Assembly (NCBI GenBank): GCA_963736235.1 | Contig: CAVTOR010000004.1 | Span: 75,126 to 139,125 of the forward strand | From: CAVORB01 sp963736235 | GTDB taxonomy: Bacteria; Pseudomonadota; Gammaproteobacteria; Chromatiales; Chromatiaceae | DNA: 64,000 bases | Direction of reading: 5' to 3' | In this document: in pieces, positions 34,695 through 44,709 of the stretch | Layout: the number at the start of each line of letters is the position of its first letter | How positions within the stretch are numbered: the first letter of the stretch is position 1 | Program-made: the position numbers and the translations under genes | Notes under the pieces: model-generated | The model's input: only the letters and a program-made list of their open reading frames with translations | Database searches by the model: none | Told to the model about the DNA's origin: nothing

Positions 34695-35434
34695 CGCGCG
34701 GGCACCGCCGGGTCCGCAAGGTCTGTTTCCTCGGCGATTGCCGGTTCGTCCTCCCATCGACTTCCGTGGGTGGGAACTGCGCACCATCGATCCAGGAGGC
34801 GAATGAATTCCCCTCGTGGGATCTCCCGGGCACCCATGCGCACCAGGTGCGCGGTAAGCACCTGGCAGTCGATGAGGCGGAAGTCCCAGGAGGAAAGCCT
34901 GCGGCATAGCTGCACCAACGCAACCTTGGACGCGTCGCTCATCCGGCTGAACATGGATTCACCGAAAAATACCCGTCCCAGGGCGACCCCGTAAAGCCCG
35001 CCCGCGAGGTGCCCTTCGTGCCAGACCTCGATTGAGTGGGCGTGTCCCTGTCGGTACAGCCGCCGGTAAGCGGCGATCATCTCGGGAACCAGCCAGGTGC
35101 CGTCTCTGCCGGATCTGGGCTCGGCGCAGGCGCGGATCACGGCGTCGAAGTCGCGGTCCAGGGTGACGCGGAACCGGCCCCGGCGCAGGGTCTTCGCCAG
35201 ACTGCGCGAGACGCGAACCTGTCGCGGGTCGAGCACGGTCCTGGGGTTCGGTGACCACCAGAGGATCGGGTCCCCGGGGCTGAACCAGGGGAAGATGCCT
35301 CGCCGGTAGGCGTTGAGCAGGCGCGGTACGCCGAGGTCTCCGCCGACTGCCAGCAGACCGTTTGGCTCCTGCTCCGCCAGGGCCACGTCCGGGAACGGGG
35401 AATCTGGATCATTGGGGTCGAGTAGAAAGATCAT
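34691..35434 (-). CDS. aat: Leucyl/phenylalanyl-tRNA-protein transferase
   Basis: 247 residues. The start MIFLLDPNDPDSPFP is preceded by an ATGA overlap with the upstream DUF482 gene. Family motifs are GLLAVGGDLG, RRGIFPWFSPGDPILWWSPNPR and GGLYGVALGRVFFGESMFS. It adds Leu or Phe to N-terminal Arg or Lys residues of proteins, marking them for ClpS-ClpAP degradation. The three genes DUF482-aat-ate are joined by 4-bp overlaps and so should be one operon. Confidence 0.97.
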   Translation of the reverse strand: MIFLLDPNDPDSPFPDVALAEQEPNGLLAVGGDLGVPRLLNAYRRGIFPWFSPGDPILWWSPNPRTVLDPRQVRVSRSLAKTLRRGRFRVTLDRDFDAVIRACAEPRSGRDGTWLVPEMIAAYRRLYRQGHAHSIEVWHEGHLAGGLYGVALGRVFFGESMFSRMSDASKVALVQLCRRLSSWDFRLIDCQVLTAHLVRMGAREIPRGEFIRLLDRWCAVPTHGSRWEDEPAIAEETDLADPAVPAR

Positions 35435-36583
35435 GCGTCGCCGCCTTCCGTCTTGAACGGGCTGCGCCCGCGCATCTCGACCAGATAGTCCTCCATGCTC
35501 TCGCGCTCGAGCCCGAGGAAGCGGTCGATGGCGTCGCGAAAGCGCGGGTCGGCGATGCGGTGAGCGGACCAGGTCGGCGTCGGCAGGAAGCCGCGGCTGA
35601 TCTTGTGCTCTCCCTGCGCCCCGGGCTCGAAACGCATCAATCCCTCCCGGATGCAGTATTCCAGGCCCTGATAGTAGCAGGCCTCGAAGTGCAGGCTGTG
35701 GAAGTCCTCGAAGCAGCCCCAGTGCCGACCGTAAAGGCTCTTGGTGCCGACCAGGTTGAACGCGGCCGCGACCACGTCGTCGTCATGATAGGCCAGCACC
35801 AGCAGCAGGTTTCCGCCCATGGTGCGGCCGATCTCCTGGAAGAAGCCGAGCGACAGGGTCGGGATGCCGCCGCGTTTGTCGAAGGTCCCGCAGTAGAGAC
35901 GATGGAACAGCGCCCACTCGTCCTCGGTGACCTCGCCGCCGGGCAAGAGCCGAAAGCGGATTCCGGCCTCACTGACCCGTCGGCGCTCGCGTTTGATGTT
36001 CTTGCGTTTGGCCGCGGACAAGGCGTCCAGAAAGTCGTCGAAGCTCCGGTAGCCCCGGTTGTCCCAATGGAACTGGCAGCCCATGCGCCGCATCAGGCCG
36101 CGCCGCCTCGAGCGAATTGGTCTCCTCGTCGGTGGTGAACAGCCAGTGCAGGGACGAGACCCCCAGTCGCTCGGCGACCTCATCCGCGCCGCGGATCAGG
36201 GCCTTGGCATGCTGTCCGCGGCTGGGCCTATCGCCGGTCAGGATGCGAGGCCCGGTGGCCGGGGTGTAAGGGGAGGCGACGACCAGCTTCGGGTAGTACT
36301 TCATCCCGGCCCTGTGATAGGCGTCGGCCCAGGACCAGTCGAAGACGAACTCCCCGTAAGAGTTGAACTTGAGATAACAGGGCGCGGCGGCAACCAGGGC
36401 GCCGGTCTCGTCGCGCAGGGCCAGATGGTGGGGCAGCCAGCCGAGCTCCTCTCCGACACAGCCATGGCGCTCCATGGCGGCGAGGAACTCGTGGCGCAGG
36501 AACGGGGTGTCCGGGTCGGCGAGCCGGTTCCACTCCTCGGCGGGAATCTCGTCGATCCGGCTATGCGTGGTCAGGGTCGGCAT
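35431..36583 (-). pseudogene. DUF482 (FemAB-like GNAT) protein, one frame change
   Basis: N-terminal part MPTLTTHSRIDEIPAEEWNR and on is in one frame to about 36110, ending TTDEETNSLEA. The C-terminal part starts LMRRMGCQFHWDNRGYRSF in another frame and continues through NIKRERRRV, FYxxTFDKRGG-type and GLEYCIREGL motifs to the stop at 35431. Joined, they give about 383 residues, the usual DUF482 length. The family is annotated as peptidoglycan-biosynthesis or GNAT-like; the exact reaction is unknown. The stop overlaps the aat start. A single indel near 36100 accounts for the break and may be a sequencing error. Confidence 0.82.
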
Positions 36584-36688
36584 TGCGGTGGGATTCGGTC
36601 ACGGGCTTGACCGGAAAGGTGCGGCGCCCGAGTGTTGGGTACAAGCCCCGCCCGCATCTCCCCGGCCGCGCGCGCCGCGCCAGCCGCT

Positions 36689-37645
36689 TTACTGCTCGAG
36701 GGCGTCGAGATACTTCTCCGCGTCCAGCGCGGCCATGCAGCCGGTGCCGGCGGAGGTGATGGCCTGGCGGTAGACGTGATCCATGACGTCGCCGGCGGCG
36801 AAGACCCCGGGCACGGACGTGGCGGTGGCGTTGCCCTCCGTGCCGCTGTGCACCTTGATATACCCGTTGGACATCTCGAGCTGACCCTCGAAGATCTGGG
36901 TATTGGGCTGGTGTCCGATGGCGATGAAGACACCCATGAGCTCGATGTCCTCGGTCGATCCGTCCTCGACATTCTTGATCCGGATCCCGGTGACTCCGGT
37001 CGGGTCGCCCAGGACCTCGTCAAGCACCCGGTTCCATTCGATTTTGACGTTACCGTGCTCAGCCTTCTCGAACAGATGCTGCTGCAGGATCTTTTCCGCC
37101 CTGAGGGCGTCCCGTCTGTGCACCAGAATCACCTCGGAGGCGATATTCGAGAGGTATAGCGCCTCCTCGACCGCCGTGTTGCCGCCGCCAATGACCGCCA
37201 CCTTCTGGTTCTTGTAGAAGAAGCCGTCGCAGGTGGCGCACGCCGAGACACCGCGGCCGCGGAACTCCTGCTCGGACGGCAGGCCCAGGTATCTGGCGCT
37301 CGCCCCGGTGGCGATGACCAGCGCATCGCAGGTATAGACGCCGGAGTCTCCGGTAAGGCGCAGGGGCCGTACGCCGAGTTCTACCTTGCTGATCTGATCG
37401 AAGATGATCTCCGTCTCGAAGCGTTCGGCGTGGCGGCGCATACGGTCCATCAAGTCGGGGCCCTGGACCCCATCCGGGTCGCCGGGCCAGTTGTCCACGT
37501 CGGTCGTCGTCATCAGCTGGCCGCCCTGCTCAAGCCCGGTGACCATGACCGGGTGCAGGTTCGCCCGCGCGGCATACACCGCAGCGGCATAACCGGCGGG
37601 GCCGGACCCGAGGATGAGTAGACGGCAGTGCTTGGTTTCGCTCAT
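36689..37645 (-). CDS. trxB: Thioredoxin reductase
   Basis: 318 residues starting MSETKHCRLLILGSGPAGYA, normal for bacterial TrxB. Longer in-frame starts add an unrelated leader. FAD-binding GSGPAG is near the N-terminus, the redox-active CATC is at residues 136-139, NADPH binding is at VIGGGNTAVEEAL, and the second FAD motif GVFAAGDV is C-terminal. It passes electrons from NADPH to thioredoxin. In many gammaproteobacteria trxB lies beside ftsK; here ald is placed between them on the opposite strand. Confidence 0.97.
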   Translation of the reverse strand: MSETKHCRLLILGSGPAGYAAAVYAARANLHPVMVTGLEQGGQLMTTTDVDNWPGDPDGVQGPDLMDRMRRHAERFETEIIFDQISKVELGVRPLRLTGDSGVYTCDALVIATGASARYLGLPSEQEFRGRGVSACATCDGFFYKNQKVAVIGGGNTAVEEALYLSNIASEVILVHRRDALRAEKILQQHLFEKAEHGNVKIEWNRVLDEVLGDPTGVTGIRIKNVEDGSTEDIELMGVFIAIGHQPNTQIFEGQLEMSNGYIKVHSGTEGNATATSVPGVFAAGDVMDHVYRQAITSAGTGCMAALDAEKYLDALEQ

Positions 37646-37808
37646 GAGGCGGCGCTCCGAAATCGTTATCGACGCCCCGAATCCTTGGCCGGGTAGGACG
37701 CGTCGAGAGGGTGCCGAGCGGCGCCGAGGAATCGGAACCGCTGCGGATCGGCTAAAGTTCCGAATGGTACGGATTGGGCGTGATTTGGTAAAGCGACAGG
37801 GGTAAGCA

Positions 37809-38867
37809 ATGCAGATCGGCATTCCACGGGAAATCAAACCTCTGGAGGGCCGCGTGGCCCTAGTGCCCGAGGCCTGCGGCGACCTCGTCCGACAGGGTCA
37901 CGAGGTGCTGGTCGAACGCGGGGCCGGAGCGGCGAGCGGCTTCGGTGACGACGCCTACGCGGCGGTCGGCGCGCGTCTGATCGATGATGCCGCGGCGCTC
38001 TACGCGCAAGCGCAGCTGGTGGTGAAGGTCAAGGAGCCCTGGGGGCCGGAAATCGAGCTCCTGCGCGCGGAGCAGATTCTTTTCTGCTTCCTGCACTTGG
38101 CGGCGAATCCGGATCTGGCGGCGCGTCTGTGCGACATCGGTTTGACCGCGGTCGCCTTCGAGACCCTGGTGTCCGACGGCAAGCTCCCGATCCTGGCCCC
38201 GATGAGTAACATCGCCGGCCGCCTGGCGGTGCAGTTCGGGGCCACGCTGCTCTGCGGTCCCAACGGCGGCAAGGGATTGCTGCTCGGCGGACTGCCTGCG
38301 GCGGAGCGGGGCCGCGTCGTGGTGCTGGGAGCGGGCAACGCGGGGGCGGCGGCGGTGCGCATGGCCGCCTCCACCGGGGCCTGGGTCACCGTATTCGATC
38401 GCGATCCCGAGAAGCTCGCGGCGATGCGCCGTGCCGGGCCCAATGTCACCTCCCTATACCCTTACACCGACAGCATTGCCCAAGAGGTTGCATCGGCTGA
38501 TCTTCTGGTCGGGGCGGTATTGCTGCCTGGGGCCAGGGCGCCGCGGCTGATCTCGGAGGCGCAGGTTGCGGCCATGGAGCCGGGGAGCGTGATCGTCGAC
38601 ATCTCCGTTGACCAGGGAGGCTGCATCGAGACCACGCGCCCGACCACCTACGACGCGCCCACCTACAGGGTGCACGACATCGTCCACTTCGGCGTCACCA
38701 ACATGCCGGGCGCCGTTCCGCGAAGCGCCTCACGCGCCCTGTGCGCGAGCCTCTACCCCTGGGTTGTGCGCATGATCAGGCCGGAATGGCGCGATGACCC
38801 GTTCCTCGCCGCGGCGGTCAACGTATCGAGCGGCGACGTCGTCCACCCGGCGCTCAAGCAAGGCTAG
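37809..38867 (+). CDS. ald: Alanine dehydrogenase
   Basis: 352 residues, slightly short of the usual 370. It catalyses the NAD-dependent interconversion of L-alanine with pyruvate and ammonia. Family features: N-terminal MQIGIPREIKPLEGRVAL, the substrate lysine region VVKVKEPWGPE, the catalytic histidine FLHLAANPD, and the Rossmann motif VVLGAGNAGAAAVRMA, followed by HFGVTNMPGAVPR. It starts at an ATG after AGGGGTAAGC. The gene is monocistronic, between trxB (opposite strand) and ftsK. Confidence 0.95.
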   Translation: MQIGIPREIKPLEGRVALVPEACGDLVRQGHEVLVERGAGAASGFGDDAYAAVGARLIDDAAALYAQAQLVVKVKEPWGPEIELLRAEQILFCFLHLAANPDLAARLCDIGLTAVAFETLVSDGKLPILAPMSNIAGRLAVQFGATLLCGPNGGKGLLLGGLPAAERGRVVVLGAGNAGAAAVRMAASTGAWVTVFDRDPEKLAAMRRAGPNVTSLYPYTDSIAQEVASADLLVGAVLLPGARAPRLISEAQVAAMEPGSVIVDISVDQGGCIETTRPTTYDAPTYRVHDIVHFGVTNMPGAVPRSASRALCASLYPWVVRMIRPEWRDDPFLAAAVNVSSGDVVHPALKQG

Positions 38868-38885
38868 CCAGCTCCAACCGCGAAA

Positions 38886-38916
38886 TTGCACGAAGAAGCC
38901 ACGGTAAGGTTATAAT
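38886..38916 (+). promoter_or_regulatory. Candidate sigma-70 promoter for ftsK
   Basis: TTGCAC (38886-38891) and a perfect TATAAT (38911-38916) are separated by 19 bp, slightly long. The pair lies about 95 bp upstream of the ftsK start, in the only AT-rich stretch of this gap. Confidence 0.55.
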
Positions 38917-39011
38917 CTGCCGCCACTCATAGTGCGGCAGGCGCGTGCGGGCAAGGGCCAAGCGGGCGCTGGCTTCTGGTTCCGACAGAGGGACGGCGAG
39001 AGGGGGAGTTC

Positions 39012-41384
39012 GTGGCACAGGCGACAAGGCTCGATCAGGCGACCTTCGGCGATTACGTTCAACGGGTTGTGCGCGAGGGGGCGATGTGGGCGCTGATGTG
39101 CATGGCGCTCTATCTGGTGATCTCGCTGGCGAGCTACACCCCGCAGGACCCGGGCTGGTCCCACGTCGGGCATGGCGACGAGGTGTTCAACGCCGGCGGT
39201 CGCGCCGGGGCTTGGTTCTCGGACGTCGCGCTCTACCTGTTCGGCCTGTTTTCGTACCTCATCCCGGTGATGGTGGGCTGGAGCGCCTATCTGGTGTTCA
39301 AGCGACACGAGCCGGAGCCCGAGACCAGGCTTCAGAAGCTGGCCCTGCGCTGGCTCGGTTTTTTTATCACCCTTGCGGCGGGCTGCGCGTTGGCGAGCAT
39401 CCATCTGCCTCAGTTCAGCGGCCACTTGCCGAACGGAATCGGAGGTGGCCTGGGTCAGCTGATCGGGGGGCAGATGACCGGTGCCTTCAACGCCACCGGC
39501 GCCAGTCTGTTCCTGTTCGGGCTCTTTCTGGCGGGTTTCACGCTCTTCTCGGGGCTTTCGTGGCTGGCCATCATCGATCTCCTGGGGGCCGGCGCGCTTA
39601 CCCTGCTTCGCTGGAGCGGGGCCGGGATGGCCGCGCTCCTCGGGCGCTCGCGCCGCGAAGGAGAAGACGTAGCGGACACGGATGAGGACACTGACCAGCA
39701 GGCAGCGCTGGTTCATGTTCCGTTCACGGCCGAAGACAACGTGGCGACCGAGCCACCGGCGCCGCCGAGGGCGGCCCGTCTCGTCGCCCGGCCGAAGCCT
39801 GTGGCCCGCAAGTCGGTGAAGAAGTCGGCCGCGGGCGAGACCCAGCTCCCGCTGCGGCCGCTGTTGGCCGAGGGCGAGCATCCACCGCTGGAGCTCCTTG
39901 ACGCCCCGCGTAAGAGTGGCAAGGGTTACACGAAGGACATGCTCGACGAGCTCTCCCGCCAGGCGGAGATCAAGCTGGCGGATTTCGGCGTGGCGGTCGA
40001 GGTGGTGGCCGTTCATCCGGGGCCAGTCGTGACCCTGCTCGAGCTTCAGCTCGCGCCGGGCACCAAGGTCAGCAAGATCACCGGCCTTGCCAAGGACATC
40101 GCCCGCGCCCTCTCTACCATCAGCGTGCGTGTGGTGGAGGTGATCCCCGGTAAGTCCGTCATCGGCCTGGAGATCCCCAACGAGCAGCGGGAGACCGTGT
40201 TCCTGAGCGAGGTCCTGGGCGCCCACTGCTACCAGGACGCCAAGTCGCCCCTGACCTTGGCTCTTGGCACCAATATCTCGGGCCAGCCCGTGGTCGCGGA
40301 TCTCGCGCGCATGCCGCACGCCCTGATCGCCGGAACGACCGGCTCGGGCAAGTCCGTCGCCATCAACGCCATGATTCTGAGCCTGCTGTTCAAGGCGAGC
40401 CCCAGGGACGTGCGACTGATCATGGTCGATCCCAAGATGCTGGAGCTCTCGGTCTATGAGGGGATCCCGCACCTGTTGACCCCGGTGGTCACCGACATGA
40501 AGGAGGCGGCGAACGCCCTTCGCTGGTGCGTTGCGGAGATGGAGCGCCGCTATCGCCTGATGGCGCAGCTGGGGGTGCGCAACATCGGCGGTTACAACCG
40601 CAAGGTTGCCGAGGCCGAGGCCGCCGGCGAGCCGATCCCCGATCCCCTGTTCGTCACCGAGCACGGCGGGCGGGAGGAGGACGGCGTCGACGGCGAGGCG
40701 CCGCACTTGGCGCACCTGCCTTACATCGTGGTCATCATCGACGAGTTGGCGGACATGATGATGGTGGTGGGCAAAAAGGTGGAAGAGCTCATCGCCCGTC
40801 TGGCGCAGAAGGCGCGTGCGTCCGGCATCCACCTGCTGCTGGCTACGCAGCGCCCCTCGGTGGACGTGCTCACCGGTCTGATCAAGGCCAATATTCCGAC
40901 GCGCATGGCATTTCAGGTTTCCGCCCGGGTGGATTCGCGGACCATCCTCGATCAGCAGGGCGCCGAGCACCTGCTCGGCTACGGCGACATGCTCTACCTC
41001 CCGCCGGGCACCAGCTTCCCTCAGAGGGTGCATGGCGCCTTCGTGGATGACCATGAGGTGCACGGGGTGGTCGAGTTCCTCAAGCAGACCGGGGTGCCGG
41101 ATTACATCGACAGCATCCTGCAGGACGCCGGGGATGGTATCCCTGGTATCGACTCCGATCCCCGCGGTGGCGACACCGAGGATCAGGACCCCCTGTTCGA
41201 CGAGGCGCTGCGTATCGTCACCGAGACCCGCCGCGCGTCGATCTCCGGGGTGCAGCGGCGGCTCAAGATCGGCTACAACCGGGCCGCGCGCATGATCGAG
41301 GAGATGGAGCGCATCGGCGTGGTTGGCCCCGCCGAGACGAACGGCAACCGCGAGGTGCTGGCCCCGCCTCCTCCTGAGGACTGA
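39012..41384 (+). CDS. ftsK: DNA translocase FtsK
   Basis: 790 residues. Four or five N-terminal transmembrane helices (about residues 20-200) anchor it at the division septum. A short linker follows, much shorter than that of E. coli FtsK. The motor domain has Walker A GTTGSGKSVAIN (about residue 438) and Walker B with VVIIDELADMM. The gamma winged-helix that reads KOPS sites is C-terminal (ISGVQRRLKIGYNRAARMIEEME). It pumps DNA and activates XerCD at dif during chromosome segregation. The start is a GTG with GGGGGAG upstream. lolA and rarA follow, a conserved gammaproteobacterial order. Confidence 0.97.
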   Translation: MAQATRLDQATFGDYVQRVVREGAMWALMCMALYLVISLASYTPQDPGWSHVGHGDEVFNAGGRAGAWFSDVALYLFGLFSYLIPVMVGWSAYLVFKRHEPEPETRLQKLALRWLGFFITLAAGCALASIHLPQFSGHLPNGIGGGLGQLIGGQMTGAFNATGASLFLFGLFLAGFTLFSGLSWLAIIDLLGAGALTLLRWSGAGMAALLGRSRREGEDVADTDEDTDQQAALVHVPFTAEDNVATEPPAPPRAARLVARPKPVARKSVKKSAAGETQLPLRPLLAEGEHPPLELLDAPRKSGKGYTKDMLDELSRQAEIKLADFGVAVEVVAVHPGPVVTLLELQLAPGTKVSKITGLAKDIARALSTISVRVVEVIPGKSVIGLEIPNEQRETVFLSEVLGAHCYQDAKSPLTLALGTNISGQPVVADLARMPHALIAGTTGSGKSVAINAMILSLLFKASPRDVRLIMVDPKMLELSVYEGIPHLLTPVVTDMKEAANALRWCVAEMERRYRLMAQLGVRNIGGYNRKVAEAEAAGEPIPDPLFVTEHGGREEDGVDGEAPHLAHLPYIVVIIDELADMMMVVGKKVEELIARLAQKARASGIHLLLATQRPSVDVLTGLIKANIPTRMAFQVSARVDSRTILDQQGAEHLLGYGDMLYLPPGTSFPQRVHGAFVDDHEVHGVVEFLKQTGVPDYIDSILQDAGDGIPGIDSDPRGGDTEDQDPLFDEALRIVTETRRASISGVQRRLKIGYNRAARMIEEMERIGVVGPAETNGNREVLAPPPPED

Positions 41385-41410
41385 TCCCCGAAAGCGCGGT
41401 ACACTAGGTA

Positions 41411-41493
41411 GACGCTGATTACTGGCCATCCTGGCCAAAATCAGCACGCACGTCCATGTGCCGCGGGAAGCGCTGAATTGATCAGCGCTTCGA
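41411..41493. repeat. Interspersed hairpin-rich repeat, copy 2 (ftsK-lolA intergenic)
   Basis: About 83 bp. It contains the palindrome GCTGATT.CTGGCCA and TGGCCAAAATCAGC (41413-41443), then CACGTCCATGTGCCGCGGGA and a second palindrome AGCGCTGA.TTGATCAGCGCT. It is the reverse complement of the outer parts of the repeat at 16095-16239, without that copy's extra internal hairpins. Confidence 0.75.
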
Positions 41494-41532
41494 TTGTGCA
41501 TTTCCCACACCGGGATACCGGCCCAGAACCCT

Positions 41533-42201
41533 ATGACAAGATGTTCTCACCCGCCCGGCGCGGCGCCGACCCGCTGGGGCTGGATACCCAGGCTGTGCAT
41601 CGCCCTGCTCGGACTGGGCCTCATCGCCCCGGTCAATGCCAGCGCCGGGGGAGCCGATCTGATGAAGGACTATCTCAGCGGGCTGCGTACCCTGAGCTCA
41701 AAGTTCGAGCAGATCACCTTGAGCGCGGACGGCGGACGCATGATGGAATCCACCGGAACCCTCTATCTCAAGCGGCCCGGGAAGTTTCGCTGGGAGTACG
41801 ACGCACCCGACGCGCAGGTGATCGTGGCGGACGGGGACCGGGTATGGCTGCATGACCTGGAACTGGATCAGGTCTCCCACAAGGGGCAGGATGCGGCCCT
41901 GAGCGGCACCCCGGCCCAACTGCTGGCGAACGAGGATCCGATCGAGAAACATTTCGAGGTCGCGCCGTGGGACGCGGGCGACGAGCGGCAATGGGTCGAG
42001 CTCACACCCAGGGCGAACGACACCCAAGTGGTGAAGATACGCATCGGCTTCATCGGCGATCGGCTGGACACCCTGCTCATGGAAGACAGCTTTGGCCAGC
42101 TCACCCGCTTTAGCTTTACCGATACCAAGCGCAATCCCAGCCTGAATGACAGCCTCTTCCGCCTGCCGCGATCGGCCACTAGCGATTTCATCGAGTTCTG
42201 A
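41533..42201 (+). CDS. lolA: Outer-membrane lipoprotein carrier protein LolA
   Basis: 222 residues from the ATG at 41533; an upstream ATG at 41494 would lie in the repeat. A signal peptide (IPRLCIALLGLGLIAPVNASA) targets it to the periplasm. Family features are LKDYLSGLRTLSSKFEQITL-like start, GTLYLKRPGKFRWEYDAP, and ADGDRVWLHDLELDQVSH. It ferries lipoproteins from LolCDE to LolB. The gene follows ftsK, its usual neighbour in gammaproteobacteria. Confidence 0.95.
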   Translation: MTRCSHPPGAAPTRWGWIPRLCIALLGLGLIAPVNASAGGADLMKDYLSGLRTLSSKFEQITLSADGGRMMESTGTLYLKRPGKFRWEYDAPDAQVIVADGDRVWLHDLELDQVSHKGQDAALSGTPAQLLANEDPIEKHFEVAPWDAGDERQWVELTPRANDTQVVKIRIGFIGDRLDTLLMEDSFGQLTRFSFTDTKRNPSLNDSLFRLPRSATSDFIEF

Positions 42202-42303
42202 AGGCGCCGCAGACGGTGCGGCCACAATGAGTAGGGACAGCGGCGGTCGGTGCCGCGATTGCCGTAACGTACGGGCACGTACCCGCGCTAACGTGGGATC
42301 GCG

Positions 42304-43681
42304 ATGGCCCCCGCGCCGCCGCCTCTTGCTTCCACTGCCGTGAGCACCGCCTTCCAGACGTTGGACAGACCCCTTGCGGAGCGCATGCGCCCGCGCACCC
42401 TGGACGAATTCGTCGGTCAGCAACATCTGCTCGCGCCGGGCAAGCCGCTGCGCCGCGCCATCGAGGCGGACCGCCCGCACTCCATGATCTTCTGGGGGCC
42501 GCCCGGCACCGGAAAGACCACGCTTGGCGCGGCTCTTGGCCGGCTGCCGTAACGCCCACTTCATGCGCTTGTCGGCGGTGCTGTCCGGGGTCAAGGACAT
42601 CCGCGAAGCGGTCGCGCGGGCGAAGCAGGTGCGCGAGGTCGAAGGCCTCGGCAGCATCCTGTTCATCGACGAGGTCCATCGCTTCAACAAGGCCCAGCAG
42701 GACGCCTTCCTGCCACACGTGGAGGAGGGGACCCTGGTCTTCATCGGCGCCACGACGGAGAACCCCTCTTTCGAGCTCAACAATGCCCTCTTGTCGCGCG
42801 CCCGGGTTTACGTGCTCAAGGTGCTTCCCGTCGCCGACCTCGAGCGCATCATCGATCAGGCCCTCGGGGATACCGAGCGCGGTCTTGGCGGCTACGGTCT
42901 CAGGATAGACGCCGACCAGCGCCGACGGGTCGCCGAGGCGGCGGATGGCGATGCCCGGCGCGCGTTGAATCTGCTCGAGCTGGCCGCCGACCTGACCGAT
43001 GGGGAGGAGATCGGGGATGAGGTGGTGGCGGAGGTGATCGCCGGCCACCTGCGCCGGTTCGACAAGGGGGGCGACATCTTCTACGACCAGATCTCGGCGC
43101 TGCACAAGTCGGTGCGCGGGTCATCGCCCGACGCGGCGCTTTACTGGCTGGCGCGCATGATCGACGGCGGTTGCGATGCCCTCTACATCGCCCGCCGGGT
43201 GGTGCGCATGGCGAGCGAGGACATCGGCAACGCCGACCCGCGCGCCTTGCAGCTGGCGCTGGACGCCTGGGATGTGCAGGAACGGCTGGGCAGCCCGGAG
43301 GGCGAACTCGCGATCGCCCAGGCGGTGGTCTACCTCGCCTGCGCGGCCAAGAGCAACGCGGTCTACGCTGCATGGAACGCCGCCGTGGAGGGCGCGCGCA
43401 GCTCGGGCTCGCTGGAGGTGCCCGTGCACCTGCGCAACGCCCCGACGCGGCTCATGAAGGAGCTCGGGTACGGCAAGCGATACCGCTATGCACACGACGA
43501 GCCCGAGGCCTACGCTGCGGGCGAGAGCTACTTTCCCGAGGGTCTGGGAAGCCCCCGCTACTACCGGCCCGTGGATCGGGGTCTGGAGATCCGCATCCGC
43601 GAGAAGCTCGCCCATCTTCGGGATCTGGACCGAGCGGCGGGCGGGGCAGCCAAGCCGGAGAAGGACCAAGGAGGGAGCTGA
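42304..43681 (+). pseudogene. rarA: Replication-associated recombination protein RarA (MgsA), one frame change
   Basis: AAA+ clamp-loader-like ATPase acting at stalled forks. The N-terminal frame (ATG 42304, or GTG 42340 giving STAFQTLDRPLAERMRP) reads through Walker A GPPGTGKTTL to a TAA near 42552. The remainder starts ARLLAGCRNAHFMRLSAVLS in the next frame and continues through Walker B FIDEVHRFNKAQQDAFLP to YRPVDRGLEIRIREKL at 43681. An extra T in ACGCTTGGCG near 42525 would explain it. Both halves are highly conserved, so a sequencing indel is the simplest reading. The ftsK-lolA-rarA order is conserved. Confidence 0.9.
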
Positions 43682-43701
43682 AGTTCAGGTGCGCCCGGTC
43701 G

Positions 43702-44556
43702 TCAGCGACTGCCGCTGCCGGAAATCCGCAGCAACAGCCGGTCCAGCCCGCGGGTGGAGAGGACGCGCCGCAGGTTGCCCAGCAGGTAAGTCGGGAAGGT
43801 CACATAGTAGCGGGGCCGCGGGCGCGGGCTTTCCAGGGCGTGGATCAGCTTGCCCAGCACCGCCTCCGGGGGGAGGGTGAAGGGCGCGGCGGGTCCCTTC
43901 TTGAGCAGGCGTTTCTCCATGGCGCGGTAGGTTTGGTGGTGGACGCTGTGCTCGGCGTCGATGTGTGCTCGGAATTTCTCATGTCCGTTGGCACGGAAAC
44001 GGCTCGCGATCGGGCCCGGCTCGATCAGCGAAACGGCGATGCCGCTGCCCGCGAGCTCCAGCCGCAAGGTGTCCGTCAGCCCCTCGAGCGCGAATTTGCT
44101 GGCGACATAGGCGCCGCGGTAGGGCAGGGTGACGAGGCCGAGCACCGAGCTGTTCTGTACGATGCGGCCCTCGCCTTGCCGGCGCATCACCGGGATCACC
44201 CGGCAGGTGAGCTCATGCCAACCGAGCAGATTGGTCTCCAGTTGAGCGCGCAGGACGGAGCGCGAGAGATCCTCCACCGCACCGGGCTGGCCGTAGGCGC
44301 CGTTGTTGAACAGGGCGTAGAGGCGGCCGCCGGTGCGCCGCAATACCTCGTCCATCGCCCAGGCGATGCTGTCGCTGTCGTCCAGATCGAGCCGCAGGGC
44401 CTCCAGCCCCTCGGTAATCAGACGGTTCACGTCGGACTCGCGGCGCGCCGATGCGATCACCTGGTAACCGCGATCCGCCAGCCCGCGTGCGCAGGCATGG
44501 CCGATACCCGATGAGCAGCCGGTGATCAGAACGGCGCGATGACGCATGTCGGTCAT
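43702..44556 (-). CDS. Short-chain dehydrogenase/reductase (SDR family)
   Basis: 284 residues starting MTDMRHRAVLITGCSSGIGHACA; a longer in-frame start has no homologous look. The cofactor motif TGCSSGIG, NNGAYGQPG and catalytic YVASKF (Tyr-X3-Lys) with an upstream Ser (QNSSVLG) make a complete classical SDR. Its C-terminal region, with YYVTFPTYLLGNLRRVL, resembles proteobacterial SDRs annotated only as oxidoreductases. It is convergent with rarA (20-bp gap) and divergent from the FmdB-type gene. The substrate is not known. Confidence 0.9.
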   Translation of the reverse strand: MTDMRHRAVLITGCSSGIGHACARGLADRGYQVIASARRESDVNRLITEGLEALRLDLDDSDSIAWAMDEVLRRTGGRLYALFNNGAYGQPGAVEDLSRSVLRAQLETNLLGWHELTCRVIPVMRRQGEGRIVQNSSVLGLVTLPYRGAYVASKFALEGLTDTLRLELAGSGIAVSLIEPGPIASRFRANGHEKFRAHIDAEHSVHHQTYRAMEKRLLKKGPAAPFTLPPEAVLGKLIHALESPRPRPRYYVTFPTYLLGNLRRVLSTRGLDRLLLRISGSGSR

Positions 44557-44709
44557 GGTCGGTCTCCTTGGGTGCCGGCGCCCCCGATGCCTTCGCGGCG
44601 TTCGTTGCACGGAACGCGCCGCGCGCCTTCGCCAACAGGGATGTTGAAAATCGTTCCGGAAACCCTATCCTCTCTCCGTTTTTCCAGTGGTAACTGGTGA
44701 GGAAACAAG

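Noticed and set aside
38910..41510. 866-codon open frame on the minus strand opposite ftsK
   Set aside because: His/Arg/Gly-rich composition without motifs, exactly antisense to ftsK, which has all family motifs.
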